DNA of 64,000 bases. Source: Enterobacter asburiae. GTDB taxonomy: Bacteria; Pseudomonadota; Gammaproteobacteria; Enterobacterales; Enterobacteriaceae. Below the pieces are notes generated by a model that did no database searches, was not told the origin of the DNA, and saw only the letters and a list, made by a program, of their open reading frames with translations. Both the position numbers and the translations under genes were made by a program. The number at the start of each line of letters is the position of its first letter. Within the stretch, counting starts at the first letter, position 1. The stretch lies in contig JAAQVN010000001.1 of the NCBI GenBank assembly GCA_011754535.1, positions 4,712,001 through 4,776,000 of the forward strand, read 5' to 3'. Of this stretch, positions 12,970-26,078 are shown one piece after another.

Positions 12970-13287
12970 ATGGCTGAATGGAGCGGCGAATATATCAGCC
13001 CATACGCTGAGCACGGTAAGAAGAGTGAGCAAGTAAAGAAAATTACGGTTTCCATTCCTCTGAAGGTGTTGAAGATCCTCACCGATGAACGTACGCGTCG
13101 TCAGGTGAATAACCTGCGCCACGCGACCAACAGCGAACTGCTGTGCGAAGCGTTCCTGCATGCGTTTACCGGCCAACCGTTGCCGAACGATGACGATCTG
13201 CGCAAAGAGCGTAGCGACGAAATCCCGGAAGAGGCGAAGGTGATCATGCGTGAACTGGGTATTGACCCGGAGACGTGGGAATACTGA
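12970..13287 (+). CDS. metJ: Methionine regulon repressor MetJ
   Basis: Protein of 105 residues, nearly identical in recall to E. coli MetJ. A ribbon-helix-helix dimer that binds met boxes when loaded with S-adenosylmethionine. The DNA-contacting strand is KKITVSIPL near residues 22-30. Its targets in this window are the metB/metJ and metF operators. A strong bidirectional terminator follows. K-12 has yiiX between metJ and rpmE; it is absent here. Confidence 0.97.
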   Translation: MAEWSGEYISPYAEHGKKSEQVKKITVSIPLKVLKILTDERTRRQVNNLRHATNSELLCEAFLHAFTGQPLPNDDDLRKERSDEIPEEAKVIMRELGIDPETWEY

Positions 13288-13298
13288 GAAGCGGATAC

Positions 13299-13327
13299 AA
13301 AAAAGGCACCTTGCGGTGCCTTTTTTT
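13299..13327. terminator. Bidirectional terminator between metJ and rpmE
   Basis: Hairpin with arms AAAAAAGGCACC and GGTGCCTTTTTT around a short TTGC loop, with A-run and T-run on either side. It can end metJ (plus) and rpmE (minus) transcripts. Confidence 0.9.
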
Positions 13328-13335
13328 CGGGAAAC

Positions 13336-13548
13336 TTATTTAGCGCCCGGGATGCTGAAACGCTTGTTGAAGCGGTCAACACGGCCACCGGTTGCAACAT
13401 CACGCTGCTTACCAGTGTAGAACGGGTGGCATTTGCCGCACACGTCCAGGTTCAGATCGTGACCCACGGTAGAGCGGATCTGGATAGAGTTACCGCAAGA
13501 GCAGTTTGCAGTAATCATTTCGTATTTCGGGTGAATATCTTTTTTCAT
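13336..13548 (-). CDS. rpmE: 50S ribosomal protein L31 (bL31), zinc-binding form
   Basis: Protein of 70 residues, the usual length for bL31. Cys16, Cys18, Cys37 and Cys40 make the zinc-binding set, so this is the C+ form used when zinc is adequate. It lies on the large ribosomal subunit at the bridge to the small subunit. Preceded on its strand by GGGAGA (spacing 7) as ribosome binding site. The upstream 200 bases before priA contain both divergent promoters. Confidence 0.96.
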   Translation of the reverse strand: MKKDIHPKYEMITANCSCGNSIQIRSTVGHDLNLDVCGKCHPFYTGKQRDVATGGRVDRFNKRFSIPGAK

Positions 13549-13619
13549 GGGAGAACCTCAGTTAAGGCCGCGTCGCTCTTCCAGCCCTAACGCCAGACAC
13601 CACGCGATGTTGAATGTAA

Positions 13620-15944
<2,325 letters not shown>

Positions 15945-16063
15945 AGACGGATCGAAAAATTTAACGCGCCTCACACTTTTTATGAAAATTCTGTAACCGA
16001 TTCCATTAACTATCTGTAAAAATGGTGGTGTCCGCAGTTCGGTGTTCAGGCGAGGAGAAGACG

Positions 16064-17089
16064 TTGAAGTCCAGGAAAGAGGTTGCCACGGCGACCATGA
16101 AAGACGTTGCCGAGAAAGCACAAGTCTCAACAGCAACCGTGTCCCGCGCATTAATGAACCCGGATAAAGTCTCCCAGGCGACCCGTAACAAGGTTGAACA
16201 GGCGGCTCTGGAAGTGGGTTACTTCCCTCAGGCCATGGGGCGGAACGTCAAGCGCAATGAATCGCGGACCATCCTGGTGATAGTGCCGGACATTTGCGAT
16301 CCCTTCTTTAGCGAGATCATTCGCGGCATCGAAGTGACGGCTGCGGAGCAGGGCTATCTGGTGCTGATTGGCGACTGCGCCCATCAGAACCAGCAGGAAA
16401 AAACCTTTATCGACCTCATTATTACCAAGCAGATTGACGGCATGCTGCTGCTTGGCTCGCGCCTGCCGTTTGATGCCAGCATCGAAGAACAGCGCAATTT
16501 ACCCCCGATGGTGATGGCCAACGAGTTTGCTCCCGAGCTGGAGCTGCCGACGGTTCATATCGATAACCTGACGGCCGCGTTCAACGCGGTGAACTATCTT
16601 CAGGAGCTGGGGCATAAGCGGATTGGCTGCATTGCCGGGCCGGAAGAGATGCCGCTCTGCCACTATCGCCTGCAGGGCTATGTTCAGGCGCTGCGCCGTA
16701 CCGGTGCGATTGTCGATCCGCACTACATTGCGCGCGGTGATTTTACTTTCGAAGCGGGCGGACAGGCGCTGGAGAAACTGCTGGCGCTGCCAGAACCGCC
16801 GACAGCGGTGTTCTGCCACAGCGACGTGATGGCGCTGGGGGCGCTGTCCCACGCCAAACGCCGTGGCTTACGCGTGCCGAAAGATCTGTCGATTATCGGT
16901 TTCGATAACATTTCGCTTTCAGAGTTTTGCGATCCGCCGCTCTCCACCGTGTCACAACCGCGCTATCAGATTGGCCGTGAAGCGATGCTGCTTCTGCTGG
17001 ATCAGCTGCAGGGTCAAACAGTTAGCAGCGGCTCACGGTTACTGGACTGCGAGCTGATTGTTCGCGGCTCTACCCAGGCATTGACTTAA
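16064..17089 (+). CDS. cytR: Nucleoside-regulon repressor CytR (LacI family)
   Basis: LacI-family repressor of 341 residues, the E. coli length, when started at the TTG at 16064. That TTG has AGGAG at 16053-16057, 6 bases ahead. An upstream ATG at 16022 would add 14 unrelated residues and has no such site. The helix-turn-helix is TMKDVAEKAQVSTATVSRAL; the ligand domain follows from about residue 60. In E. coli CytR works with CRP to repress nucleoside uptake and catabolism genes and is relieved by cytidine. Downstream is ftsN in the same direction. Confidence 0.95.
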   Translation: MKSRKEVATATMKDVAEKAQVSTATVSRALMNPDKVSQATRNKVEQAALEVGYFPQAMGRNVKRNESRTILVIVPDICDPFFSEIIRGIEVTAAEQGYLVLIGDCAHQNQQEKTFIDLIITKQIDGMLLLGSRLPFDASIEEQRNLPPMVMANEFAPELELPTVHIDNLTAAFNAVNYLQELGHKRIGCIAGPEEMPLCHYRLQGYVQALRRTGAIVDPHYIARGDFTFEAGGQALEKLLALPEPPTAVFCHSDVMALGALSHAKRRGLRVPKDLSIIGFDNISLSEFCDPPLSTVSQPRYQIGREAMLLLLDQLQGQTVSSGSRLLDCELIVRGSTQALT

Positions 17090-17182
17090 AGTAAACGCCT
17101 TTCGGACACCCTTATCTGGTCAAAGCCCCGCCGCTTAAGTAACATGGCGGGCTGACGAACGAATAAATACAGCGAAACGATA

Positions 17183-18172
17183 GTGGCACAACGAGATTAT
17201 GTACGTCGCGGCCAGCCGGCACCTTCGCGACGCAAAAAGAGTAGTTCAAAAAGCAAGCAGCGTAATCTGCCTGCGGTCTCGCCAGCAATGGTCGCTATTG
17301 CTGCGGCGGTACTGGTGGCTTTTATTGGCGGCCTGTACTTCATTACGCACCATAAAAAAGAAGAGTCCGAGGCGCTTCAGGGCAACAAAGTGGCGGGAAA
17401 TGGTCTGCCGCCGAAACCTGAAGAGCGCTGGCGCTATATTAAAGAGCTGGAAAGCCGTCAGCCTGGCGTGCGTGCGCCTACCGAGCCTTCAGCCGGTGGC
17501 GAAGTGAAAAATGCCGACCAGCTGACGGACGAGCAGCGCCAGCTGCTGGCACAAATGCAGGCCGATATGCGCCAGCAACCAACGCAGTTGAACGAAGTGC
17601 CGTGGAATGAACAGACGCCAGCACAGCGTCAGCAAACGCTGCAGCTGCAGCGTCAGCGCCAGGCACAAATTCAACAGCAGCAACAGCAGCAGCAGTGGAC
17701 GCAAACCCAGCCGGTGCAGCAGCCGAAAGCGCAGCCTTACCAGCAACCGCAGCAGCAGACGCGTACGGTGCAGTCTCAGCCTGTTCAACAGCCAAAAACG
17801 CAGCCGCAAAAACAAGCGGCTCAGCCGTATCAGGATCTGCTCCAGACGCCAGCGCATACCACCGCGCAGCAGCCGAAAACGCAGCAGGCCGCGCCGGTGA
17901 CCAAAGAGACCGAATCGCCGAAGCAGACGGCAGAGAAAAAAGACGAGCGCCGCTGGATGGTGCAGTGCGGTTCGTTTAAAGGCGCCGAGCAGGCAGAAAC
18001 GGTGCGTGCTCAGCTGGCGTTTGAAGGATTTGATTCACGCATTACCACCAACAACGGCTGGAATCGCGTGGTGATTGGCCCGGTCAAAGGCAAAGAAAAT
18101 GCCGATGGCACCATTTCGCGCCTGAAAGTGGCCGGTCATACAAACTGCATTCGACTCGCCTCCGGGGGTTGA
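17183..18172 (+). CDS. ftsN: Cell division protein FtsN
   Basis: Protein of 329 residues (E. coli 319), starting at GTG. Bitopic divisome protein that triggers septal peptidoglycan synthesis. A basic cytoplasmic tail (RRKKSSSKSK) precedes one membrane segment at about 34-54 (MVAIAAAVLVAFIGGLYFI). A long Gln-rich periplasmic linker covers about 115-220, including a run of seven or more Gln. A C-terminal SPOR domain covers about 255-329 (RWMVQCGSFKGAEQAE). The Gln-rich linker seems to account for the extra length. The last codons overlap the hslV sigma-32 promoter. Confidence 0.95.
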   Translation: MAQRDYVRRGQPAPSRRKKSSSKSKQRNLPAVSPAMVAIAAAVLVAFIGGLYFITHHKKEESEALQGNKVAGNGLPPKPEERWRYIKELESRQPGVRAPTEPSAGGEVKNADQLTDEQRQLLAQMQADMRQQPTQLNEVPWNEQTPAQRQQTLQLQRQRQAQIQQQQQQQQWTQTQPVQQPKAQPYQQPQQQTRTVQSQPVQQPKTQPQKQAAQPYQDLLQTPAHTTAQQPKTQQAAPVTKETESPKQTAEKKDERRWMVQCGSFKGAEQAETVRAQLAFEGFDSRITTNNGWNRVVIGPVKGKENADGTISRLKVAGHTNCIRLASGG

Positions 18173-18197
18173 AACCCCCAAAATCTCCCCCATCTAT
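18168..18197 (+). promoter_or_regulatory. Sigma-32 promoter of hslVU
   Basis: GTTGAAA at 18168-18174 and CCCCATCT at 18188-18195 are 13 bases apart, matching the heat-shock consensus CTTGAAA-N(11-16)-CCCCATNT at all but one fixed position. The -35 element overlaps the ftsN stop codon. Confidence 0.85.
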
Positions 18198-18207
18198 CAT
18201 TTAATTC

Positions 18208-18231
18208 AGCCCTGAGCACAGGCTCAGGGCT
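18208..18231 (+). promoter_or_regulatory. 5' UTR stem-loop of hslVU
   Basis: Perfect 10-bp stem AGCCCTGAGC / GCTCAGGGCT with a 4-base loop, 35 bases before the hslV start. It lies downstream of the sigma-32 promoter and is not followed by a T-run, so it is part of the leader and not a terminator. In E. coli a hairpin in the hslVU leader stabilises the mRNA. Confidence 0.75.
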
Positions 18232-18266
18232 TCTGTTTCCCGAATTTGTAACCAGGGGGTCTGCTC

Positions 18267-18797
18267 GTGACAACAATAGTAAGTGTACGCCGTAACGGCC
18301 ATGTGGTAATCGCCGGTGATGGCCAGGCCACGCTGGGTAATACCGTCATGAAAGGCAACGTGAAGAAAGTGCGTCGTCTCTACAACGACAAAGTGATCGC
18401 CGGTTTTGCAGGCGGCACGGCGGATGCCTTCACGCTGTTTGAACTGTTTGAACGCAAACTGGAAATGCACCAGGGTCATCTGGTGAAAGCCGCCGTTGAG
18501 CTGGCGAAAGACTGGCGTACCGACCGTATGCTGCGCAAGCTCGAAGCGCTGCTGGCGGTCGCGGATGAAACCGCTTCGCTTATCATTACCGGTAACGGTG
18601 ACGTGATTCAGCCGGAAAACGACCTGATTGCCATCGGCTCTGGCGGCCCTTATGCCCAGGCTGCAGCCCGCGCGCTGTTGGAAAATACCGACATGAACGC
18701 GCGTGATATCGCGGTGAAGGCGTTGGATATTGCAGGTGATATCTGCATCTATACCAACCACAACCACACCATCGAAGAATTGACCTCCAAAGCGTAA
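18267..18797 (+). CDS. hslV: ATP-dependent protease peptidase subunit HslV (ClpQ)
   Basis: Protein of 176 residues, the E. coli length, with a GTG start. Bacterial proteasome-like peptidase; after Met removal Thr2 of [11 protein letters not shown] is the N-terminal nucleophile. Forms two stacked hexamers capped by HslU. Preceded by an AGGGGG site. First in the hslVU heat-shock operon, 9 bases before hslU. Confidence 0.97.
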   Translation: MTTIVSVRRNGHVVIAGDGQATLGNTVMKGNVKKVRRLYNDKVIAGFAGGTADAFTLFELFERKLEMHQGHLVKAAVELAKDWRTDRMLRKLEALLAVADETASLIITGNGDVIQPENDLIAIGSGGPYAQAAARALLENTDMNARDIAVKALDIAGDICIYTNHNHTIEELTSKA

Positions 18798-18806
18798 GGA
18801 TCTCCC

Positions 18807-20141
18807 ATGTCTGAAATGACCCCACGCGAAATTGTCAGCGAACTGAACAAACACATTATCGGCCAGGATAACGCCAAGCGCTCCGTGGCCATCGCGCTGC
18901 GTAACCGCTGGCGTCGTATGCAGCTTGATGAAGAGCTGCGTCACGAAGTCACGCCGAAAAACATTCTGATGATCGGCCCGACCGGCGTCGGGAAAACCGA
19001 AATCGCCCGTCGTCTGGCGAAGCTGGCGAACGCGCCGTTCATCAAAGTTGAAGCCACCAAGTTCACCGAAGTGGGCTATGTGGGTAAAGAAGTGGACTCC
19101 ATCATCCGCGATCTGACCGACTCGGCGATCAAAATGGTGCGCGTCCAGGCGATTGAAAAAAACCGCTATCGCGCGGAAGAGATGGCCGAAGAGCGCATTC
19201 TCGACGTGCTGATCCCACCGGCGAAAAACAACTGGGGCCAGGCTGAACAGCAGTCTGAGCCTTCAGCCGCGCGTCAGGCGTTCCGCAAAAAACTGCGTGA
19301 AGGCCAGCTGGACGACAAAGAGATTGAGATCGATCTCGCGGCCGCGCCGATGGGCGTGGAAATCATGGCGCCTCCGGGCATGGAAGAGATGACCAGCCAG
19401 CTGCAGTCCATGTTCCAGAACCTGGGCGGCCAGAAGCAGAAAGCGCGTAAGCTGAAAATCAAAGACGCGATGAAGCTGCTGATTGAAGAAGAAGCGGCGA
19501 AGCTGGTGAACCCGGAAGAGCTGAAGCAGGACGCTATCGACGCGGTTGAGCAGCACGGCATCGTGTTCATCGACGAAATCGACAAAATTTGTAAGCGCGG
19601 CGGCAACAGTTCCGGCCCGGATGTGTCCCGCGAAGGCGTACAGCGCGACCTGCTGCCGCTGGTTGAAGGCTGCACCGTCTCCACCAAGCACGGCATGGTG
19701 AAAACGGACCACATCCTGTTTATCGCTTCCGGTGCGTTCCAGGTGGCCAGCCCGTCGGATCTAATCCCGGAACTGCAGGGTCGTCTGCCTATCCGCGTTG
19801 AGCTGCAGGCGCTGACCACTGAAGATTTCGAGCGCATCCTGACCGAGCCAAACGCCTCTGCTACCGTACAGTACAAAGCGCTGATGGCGACGGAAGGCGT
19901 GAACCTTGAGTTCACCGAGGACGGTATCAAGCGTATCGCCCAGGCCGCATGGCAGGTCAACGAAACCACCGAGAACATCGGTGCGCGTCGTCTGCACACC
20001 GTGCTGGAACGCCTGGTGGAAGATATCTCGTATGATGCGAGCGACCTCAACGGTCAAACCATTACCATTGACGCAGAATATGTGAGCAAACATCTGGATG
20101 CGTTAGTGGCAGATGAAGATCTGAGCCGTTTTATCCTATAA
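18807..20141 (+). CDS. hslU: ATP-dependent protease ATPase subunit HslU (ClpY)
   Basis: AAA+ unfoldase of 444 residues (E. coli 443) that recognises, unfolds and feeds substrates such as SulA and RpoH to HslV. Walker [10 protein letters not shown] is near residue 57 and Walker B VFIDEIDK near 255. The intermediate domain lies between them. The C-terminal segment ending LSRFIL inserts into HslV to activate it. Confidence 0.97.
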   Translation: MSEMTPREIVSELNKHIIGQDNAKRSVAIALRNRWRRMQLDEELRHEVTPKNILMIGPTGVGKTEIARRLAKLANAPFIKVEATKFTEVGYVGKEVDSIIRDLTDSAIKMVRVQAIEKNRYRAEEMAEERILDVLIPPAKNNWGQAEQQSEPSAARQAFRKKLREGQLDDKEIEIDLAAAPMGVEIMAPPGMEEMTSQLQSMFQNLGGQKQKARKLKIKDAMKLLIEEEAAKLVNPEELKQDAIDAVEQHGIVFIDEIDKICKRGGNSSGPDVSREGVQRDLLPLVEGCTVSTKHGMVKTDHILFIASGAFQVASPSDLIPELQGRLPIRVELQALTTEDFERILTEPNASATVQYKALMATEGVNLEFTEDGIKRIAQAAWQVNETTENIGARRLHTVLERLVEDISYDASDLNGQTITIDAEYVSKHLDALVADEDLSRFIL

Positions 20142-20170
20142 TCGCGGTTACTGCATTCTCATCACTGTTA

Positions 20171-20197
20171 ATGGGGGCTAAGGCCCCCATTTTTATT
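20171..20197 (+). terminator. hslU terminator
   Basis: Hairpin with arms ATGGGGGC and GCCCCCAT, loop TAAG, then TTTTATT. It ends the hslVU transcript 30 bases after the hslU stop and just before menA. Confidence 0.85.
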
Positions 20198-20209
20198 GGC
20201 TAAATTACT

Positions 20210-21130
20210 ATGACTGATATCAGCCGTACTCAGGCGTGGCTCGAAAGCCTGCGCCCTAAAACGCTTCCTCTGGCCTTTGCCGCGATTATCGTCGGTACGG
20301 CGCTTGCCTGGTGGCAAGGTTATTTTGATCCGCTGGTCGCCGCGCTGGCATTGATTACCGCCGGCCTGCTGCAAATTCTCTCCAACCTCGCTAACGACTA
20401 TGGTGATGCGGTGAAGGGCAGTGATAAGCCGGACCGTATCGGGCCGCTGCGCGGGATGCAGAAAGGGGTCATTACCCAGGCACAGATGAAGCGCGCGCTG
20501 ATTATCACCGTGGTACTGATTTGCCTATCCGGCCTGGCACTGGTGACGGTCGCCTCGAAAACCACCAGCGATTTCATTGGCTTCCTGGTGCTGGGTCTGC
20601 TCGCCATTATCGCGGCCATCACCTACACCGTCGGCACGCGCCCTTACGGCTATATTGGCCTCGGGGATATCTCCGTGCTGGTGTTCTTCGGCTGGTTGAG
20701 CGTGATGGGGAGCTGGTACTTACAGGCGCATACGGTGATCCCTGCTCTGTTCCTTCCCGCGACCGCCTGCGGCCTGCTGGCGACGGCAGTGCTGAACATC
20801 AATAACCTGCGCGATATCGACAGCGACCGTGAGAACGGCAAGAACACACTGGCGGTGCGTCTGGGGCCAGTGAATGCGCGCCGCTATCATGCCTGCCTAC
20901 TCATCGGCGCTTTGGTTTGCCTGGCGCTGTTTAACCTGATTTCTCTTCACAGTCTCTGGGGCTGGCTGTTTGTGCTTGCCGCGCCGCTGCTGGTTAAGCA
21001 GGCCCGCTTTGTGATGCGTGAACTCAGCCCGTCCGCTATGCCGCCGATGCTGGAACGTACGGTAAAAGGCGCGCTGCTGACTAACCTGTTGTTCGTCATT
21101 GGGATTGTGTTAAGCCAGACGCTCCGTTAG
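20210..21130 (+). CDS. menA: 1,4-dihydroxy-2-naphthoate polyprenyltransferase MenA
   Basis: Membrane prenyltransferase of 306 residues (E. coli 308) that attaches the octaprenyl chain to DHNA, giving demethylmenaquinone. UbiA family: the first Asp-rich motif is in NLANDYGDAVKGSDKPDR near 60-78 and the second in NNLRDIDSDRENGK near 200-213. About eight or nine membrane segments. It sits after the hslU terminator, so it probably has its own promoter. Confidence 0.95.
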   Translation: MTDISRTQAWLESLRPKTLPLAFAAIIVGTALAWWQGYFDPLVAALALITAGLLQILSNLANDYGDAVKGSDKPDRIGPLRGMQKGVITQAQMKRALIITVVLICLSGLALVTVASKTTSDFIGFLVLGLLAIIAAITYTVGTRPYGYIGLGDISVLVFFGWLSVMGSWYLQAHTVIPALFLPATACGLLATAVLNINNLRDIDSDRENGKNTLAVRLGPVNARRYHACLLIGALVCLALFNLISLHSLWGWLFVLAAPLLVKQARFVMRELSPSAMPPMLERTVKGALLTNLLFVIGIVLSQTLR

Positions 21131-21222
21131 CTGACAAATATCAATTAACAATTGATGATTTTGCCAACAACGCATTTCGCACGATATACTGAACACATTC
21201 GCAGCAACTGAGCGTTAAACCT

Positions 21223-21708
21223 ATGAAATACGATACCTCCGAGCTTTGTGACATCTACCAGGAAGATGTCAACGTCGTTGAACCGCTGTTCTCCAACTTT
21301 GGTGGGCGGTCGTCGTTTGGCGGTCAAATCGTCACGGTGAAATGTTTCGAGGACAACGGGTTGCTGTACGATCTGCTCGAACAGAACGGCCGTGGCCGCG
21401 TTCTGGTGGTCGACGGCGGCGGGTCCGTGCGTCGCGCACTGATTGATGCCGAACTGGCCGGCATTGCCGTCCAGAACGAGTGGGAAGGCATCGTGGTGTA
21501 CGGCTCCGTGCGTCAGGTGGACGATCTCGAAGACCTGGATATTGGAATTCAGGCCATCGCGGCCATTCCGGTAGGCGCTGCGGGTGACGGCATCGGCGAA
21601 AGCGACGTTCGCGTTAACTTTGGCGGCGTGACCTTCTTCTCCGGGGACCATCTCTACGCCGATAACACCGGCATTATCCTTTCCGAAGATCCGCTGGATA
21701 TTGAGTAA
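21223..21708 (+). CDS. rraA: Ribonuclease E activity regulator RraA
   Basis: Protein of 161 residues, the E. coli length. Trimeric ring protein that binds the RNase E C-terminal region and inhibits mRNA decay; it has a methyltransferase-like fold but is not a methyltransferase. The central [16 protein letters not shown] is characteristic. It follows menA with a gap of 92 bases and is followed by a REP palindrome. Confidence 0.96.
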   Translation: MKYDTSELCDIYQEDVNVVEPLFSNFGGRSSFGGQIVTVKCFEDNGLLYDLLEQNGRGRVLVVDGGGSVRRALIDAELAGIAVQNEWEGIVVYGSVRQVDDLEDLDIGIQAIAAIPVGAAGDGIGESDVRVNFGGVTFFSGDHLYADNTGIILSEDPLDIE

Positions 21709-21737
21709 TAAAAGAGTCAGCGTGAACCATAAAAAAA

Positions 21738-21766
21738 GCCGGGTGGCGGCGTCGCCTTACCCGGCC
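21738..21766. repeat. REP-type palindrome, family 1, copy 2
   Basis: GCCGGGTGGCGGC...CCCGGCC unit preceded by a run of seven A. It lies between the convergent rraA and zapB and can act as a shared 3' structure. Nearly identical to the copies at 5596 and 37200. Confidence 0.8.
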
Positions 21767-21789
21767 TGGTCAGTTCATCCCAATGGGAA

Positions 21790-22427
<638 letters not shown>

Positions 22428-23273
22428 ATGAGTCAGACATCAACCTTAAAAGGCCAGTGCATTGCCGAGTTCCTTGGTACCGGGTTGTTGATATTCTTCG
22501 GAGTGGGCTGTGTCGCTGCACTGAAAGTGGCGGGTGCCAGTTTTGGTCAGTGGGAAATCAGTATCATCTGGGGTCTGGGCGTGGCGATGGCCATCTACCT
22601 GACTGCAGGGGTTTCTGGTGCACATCTTAACCCGGCGGTGACTATCGCACTGTGGCTGTTCGCGTGCTTCGACGGACGCAAAGTTGTTCCTTTCATTATT
22701 TCTCAATTTGCCGGCGCGTTTTGCGCAGCGGCGTTAGTTTACGGGCTTTATTACAATCTTTTCATCGACTTCGAACAGACGCATCATATGGTACGCGGTA
22801 GCGTCGAAAGTCTGGATCTGGCAGGCATCTTCTCAACTTACCCTAACCCGCACATCAATTTTGTGCAGGCGTTCGCAGTTGAAATGGTGATTACCGCTAT
22901 TCTGATGGGCGTTATCCTGGCGCTGACCGACGATGGAAACGGCATTCCGCGCGGCCCGCTGGCACCCCTGCTGATTGGTCTTCTGATTGCGGTGATTGGC
23001 GCATCCATGGGCCCGCTGACCGGCTTCGCGATGAATCCGGCGCGTGATATCGGACCAAAAGCGTTCGCCTTTATCGCAGGCTGGGGTGAGGTGGCATTCA
23101 CGGGTGGTAAAGATATCCCTTACTTCCTGGTGCCGCTGTTTGCGCCGGTTGTTGGGGCTGCGCTGGGCGCATTTAGCTACCGCAAATTAATTGGTCGCCA
23201 TTTACCGTGCGACACCTGTGTGGACGAGGAGAAGGAAACGACTTCTACCGCACAACAAAAAGCTTCGCTGTAA
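22428..23273 (+). CDS. glpF: Glycerol uptake facilitator GlpF
   Basis: Aquaglyceroporin of 281 residues, the E. coli length. The two half-helix motifs that form the pore are HLNPAVT near 66 and MNPARD near 203. Six membrane segments plus the two half-helices. It lets glycerol cross the inner membrane by diffusion; GlpK then traps it. Gap to glpK is 21 bases, so glpF, glpK and probably glpX form one operon. Confidence 0.97.
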   Translation: MSQTSTLKGQCIAEFLGTGLLIFFGVGCVAALKVAGASFGQWEISIIWGLGVAMAIYLTAGVSGAHLNPAVTIALWLFACFDGRKVVPFIISQFAGAFCAAALVYGLYYNLFIDFEQTHHMVRGSVESLDLAGIFSTYPNPHINFVQAFAVEMVITAILMGVILALTDDGNGIPRGPLAPLLIGLLIAVIGASMGPLTGFAMNPARDIGPKAFAFIAGWGEVAFTGGKDIPYFLVPLFAPVVGAALGAFSYRKLIGRHLPCDTCVDEEKETTSTAQQKASL

Positions 23274-24803
<1,530 letters not shown>

Positions 24804-24814
24804 GACCAACTTAT

Positions 24815-24892
24815 CCCCCCCTCACCCCGGCCCTCTCCCCAAAGGGGATTAAGTCCCCTCGCCCCTTTGGGGAGAGGGTTAGGGTGAGGGGG
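24815..24892. repeat. Dispersed palindromic repeat, family 2, inverted pair (copy 2)
   Basis: Two units in opposite orientation: CCCTCACCCCGGCCCTCTCC then CCCCTTTGGGGAGAGGGTTA and GGGTGAGGG. Each contains a CTCTCCCC/GGGGAGAG palindrome. It lies between glpK and glpX and may adjust how much glpX is made from the glpFKX transcript. Almost the same pair occurs at 44705-44790. Confidence 0.85.
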
Positions 24893-24971
24893 TTCCAACC
24901 GCACCGGTCCCTCCCCCCTCCTCACTCTGTGATAAACTTCGTGCAATTCCTTTTGATTGTACGAGTCCCTA

Positions 24972-25982
24972 ATGAAACGTGAACTTGCTATCGAGTTTTC
25001 CCGCGTCACCGAAGCGGCCGCCCTTGCAGGCTATAAATGGCTTGGCCGTGGCGATAAAAATACCGCAGACGGCGCAGCCGTCCACGCCATGCGCATTGTG
25101 CTTAACCAGGTTAACATCGACGGCACCATCGTGATCGGCGAAGGCGAGATCGACGAAGCGCCAATGCTCTACATCGGTGAAAAAGTCGGTACCGGCAAAG
25201 GCGATGCGGTGGATATCGCGGTTGACCCGATCGAAGGCACCCGCATGACGGCGATGGGTCAGGCCAATGCGCTCGCTGTGCTCGCCGTGGGCGATAAAGG
25301 CTGCTTCCTCAACGCGCCGGATATGTACATGGAAAAGCTGATTGTCGGCCCTGGCGCGAAAGGCGCAATCGACCTTAGCCTGCCGCTGGAAGAGAACCTG
25401 CACAACATCGCCAAAGCCCTGGGTAAACCTCTTAGCGAACTCACCGTGACTATTCTGGCAAAACCGCGCCACGATGCCACCATCGCACAGATGCAAAAGC
25501 TCGGCGTGCGCGTGTTTGCCATTCCTGACGGTGACGTTGCCGCCTCGATCCTGACCTGCATGCCGGACAGCGAAGTCGACGTGCTTTATGGCATCGGCGG
25601 CGCGCCGGAAGGCGTGGTCTCTGCAGCGGTGATCCGCGCGCTGGACGGCGATATGCAGGCGCGCCTGCTGCCGCGTCATGAGGTGAAAGGCGACAGCGAC
25701 GAGAACCGTCGTATCGGTGAGAACGAGCTTGCTCGCTGCGCAGCGATGGGCATCGAAGCCAATAAAGTGCTGGCGCTGAACGACATGGCCCGCAGCGATA
25801 ACGTGGTCTTCTCCGCAACCGGCATCACCAAAGGCGACCTGCTGGATGGCATTACCCGCAAGGGCAACATGGCGACCACTGAAACGCTGCTGATCCGCGG
25901 TAAATCACGCACCATCCGACGCATTCAGTCTATTCACTATCTCGACCGCAAAGACCCGGACGTGCAGACGCACATTCTGTGA
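24972..25982 (+). CDS. glpX: Class II fructose-1,6-bisphosphatase GlpX
   Basis: Protein of 336 residues, the E. coli length, started at the ATG at 24972 (MKRELAIEFSRV). An upstream ATG at 24957 adds only 5 residues. Mn-dependent phosphatase turning fructose 1,6-bisphosphate into fructose 6-phosphate for gluconeogenesis. The metal/phosphate motif is VDPIEGTRM near 85, and GEGEIDEAPML near 60 is also conserved. It follows glpK at a distance of 168 bases, with the repeat pair between them. Growth on glycerol needs this step. Confidence 0.96.
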   Translation: MKRELAIEFSRVTEAAALAGYKWLGRGDKNTADGAAVHAMRIVLNQVNIDGTIVIGEGEIDEAPMLYIGEKVGTGKGDAVDIAVDPIEGTRMTAMGQANALAVLAVGDKGCFLNAPDMYMEKLIVGPGAKGAIDLSLPLEENLHNIAKALGKPLSELTVTILAKPRHDATIAQMQKLGVRVFAIPDGDVAASILTCMPDSEVDVLYGIGGAPEGVVSAAVIRALDGDMQARLLPRHEVKGDSDENRRIGENELARCAAMGIEANKVLALNDMARSDNVVFSATGITKGDLLDGITRKGNMATTETLLIRGKSRTIRRIQSIHYLDRKDPDVQTHIL

Positions 25983-26002
25983 AACCGTTTGATCGATAGA
26001 GC

Positions 26003-26026
26003 TTTCCGGCCCGAAGGGGCTGGAAA
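26003..26026 (+). terminator. Probable glpX terminator
   Basis: A 10-bp stem, TTTCCGGCCC / GGGCTGGAAA with one G-T pair and a 4-base loop, starts 21 bases after the glpX stop. The following tract is only TGTTT, so termination may be partial. Confidence 0.5.
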
Positions 26027-26078
26027 TGTTTCCCACAAGTACGGAAGATAGAACAGAGAAACAGCACAGGAGAAGATC

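Noticed and set aside
16022..16063. Upstream ATG start of cytR
   Set aside because: The TTG at 16064 has an ideal ribosome binding site and gives the exact E. coli length.
17640..17780. Repeats that could suggest a CRISPR-like or minisatellite array
   Set aside because: They are the coding repeats of the Gln-rich FtsN linker, with irregular spacing and no unique spacers.
24815..24892. Inverted repeat as a possible insertion-sequence end
   Set aside because: No transposase or target duplication is present; the same unit recurs alone and in pairs, as REP-type elements do.
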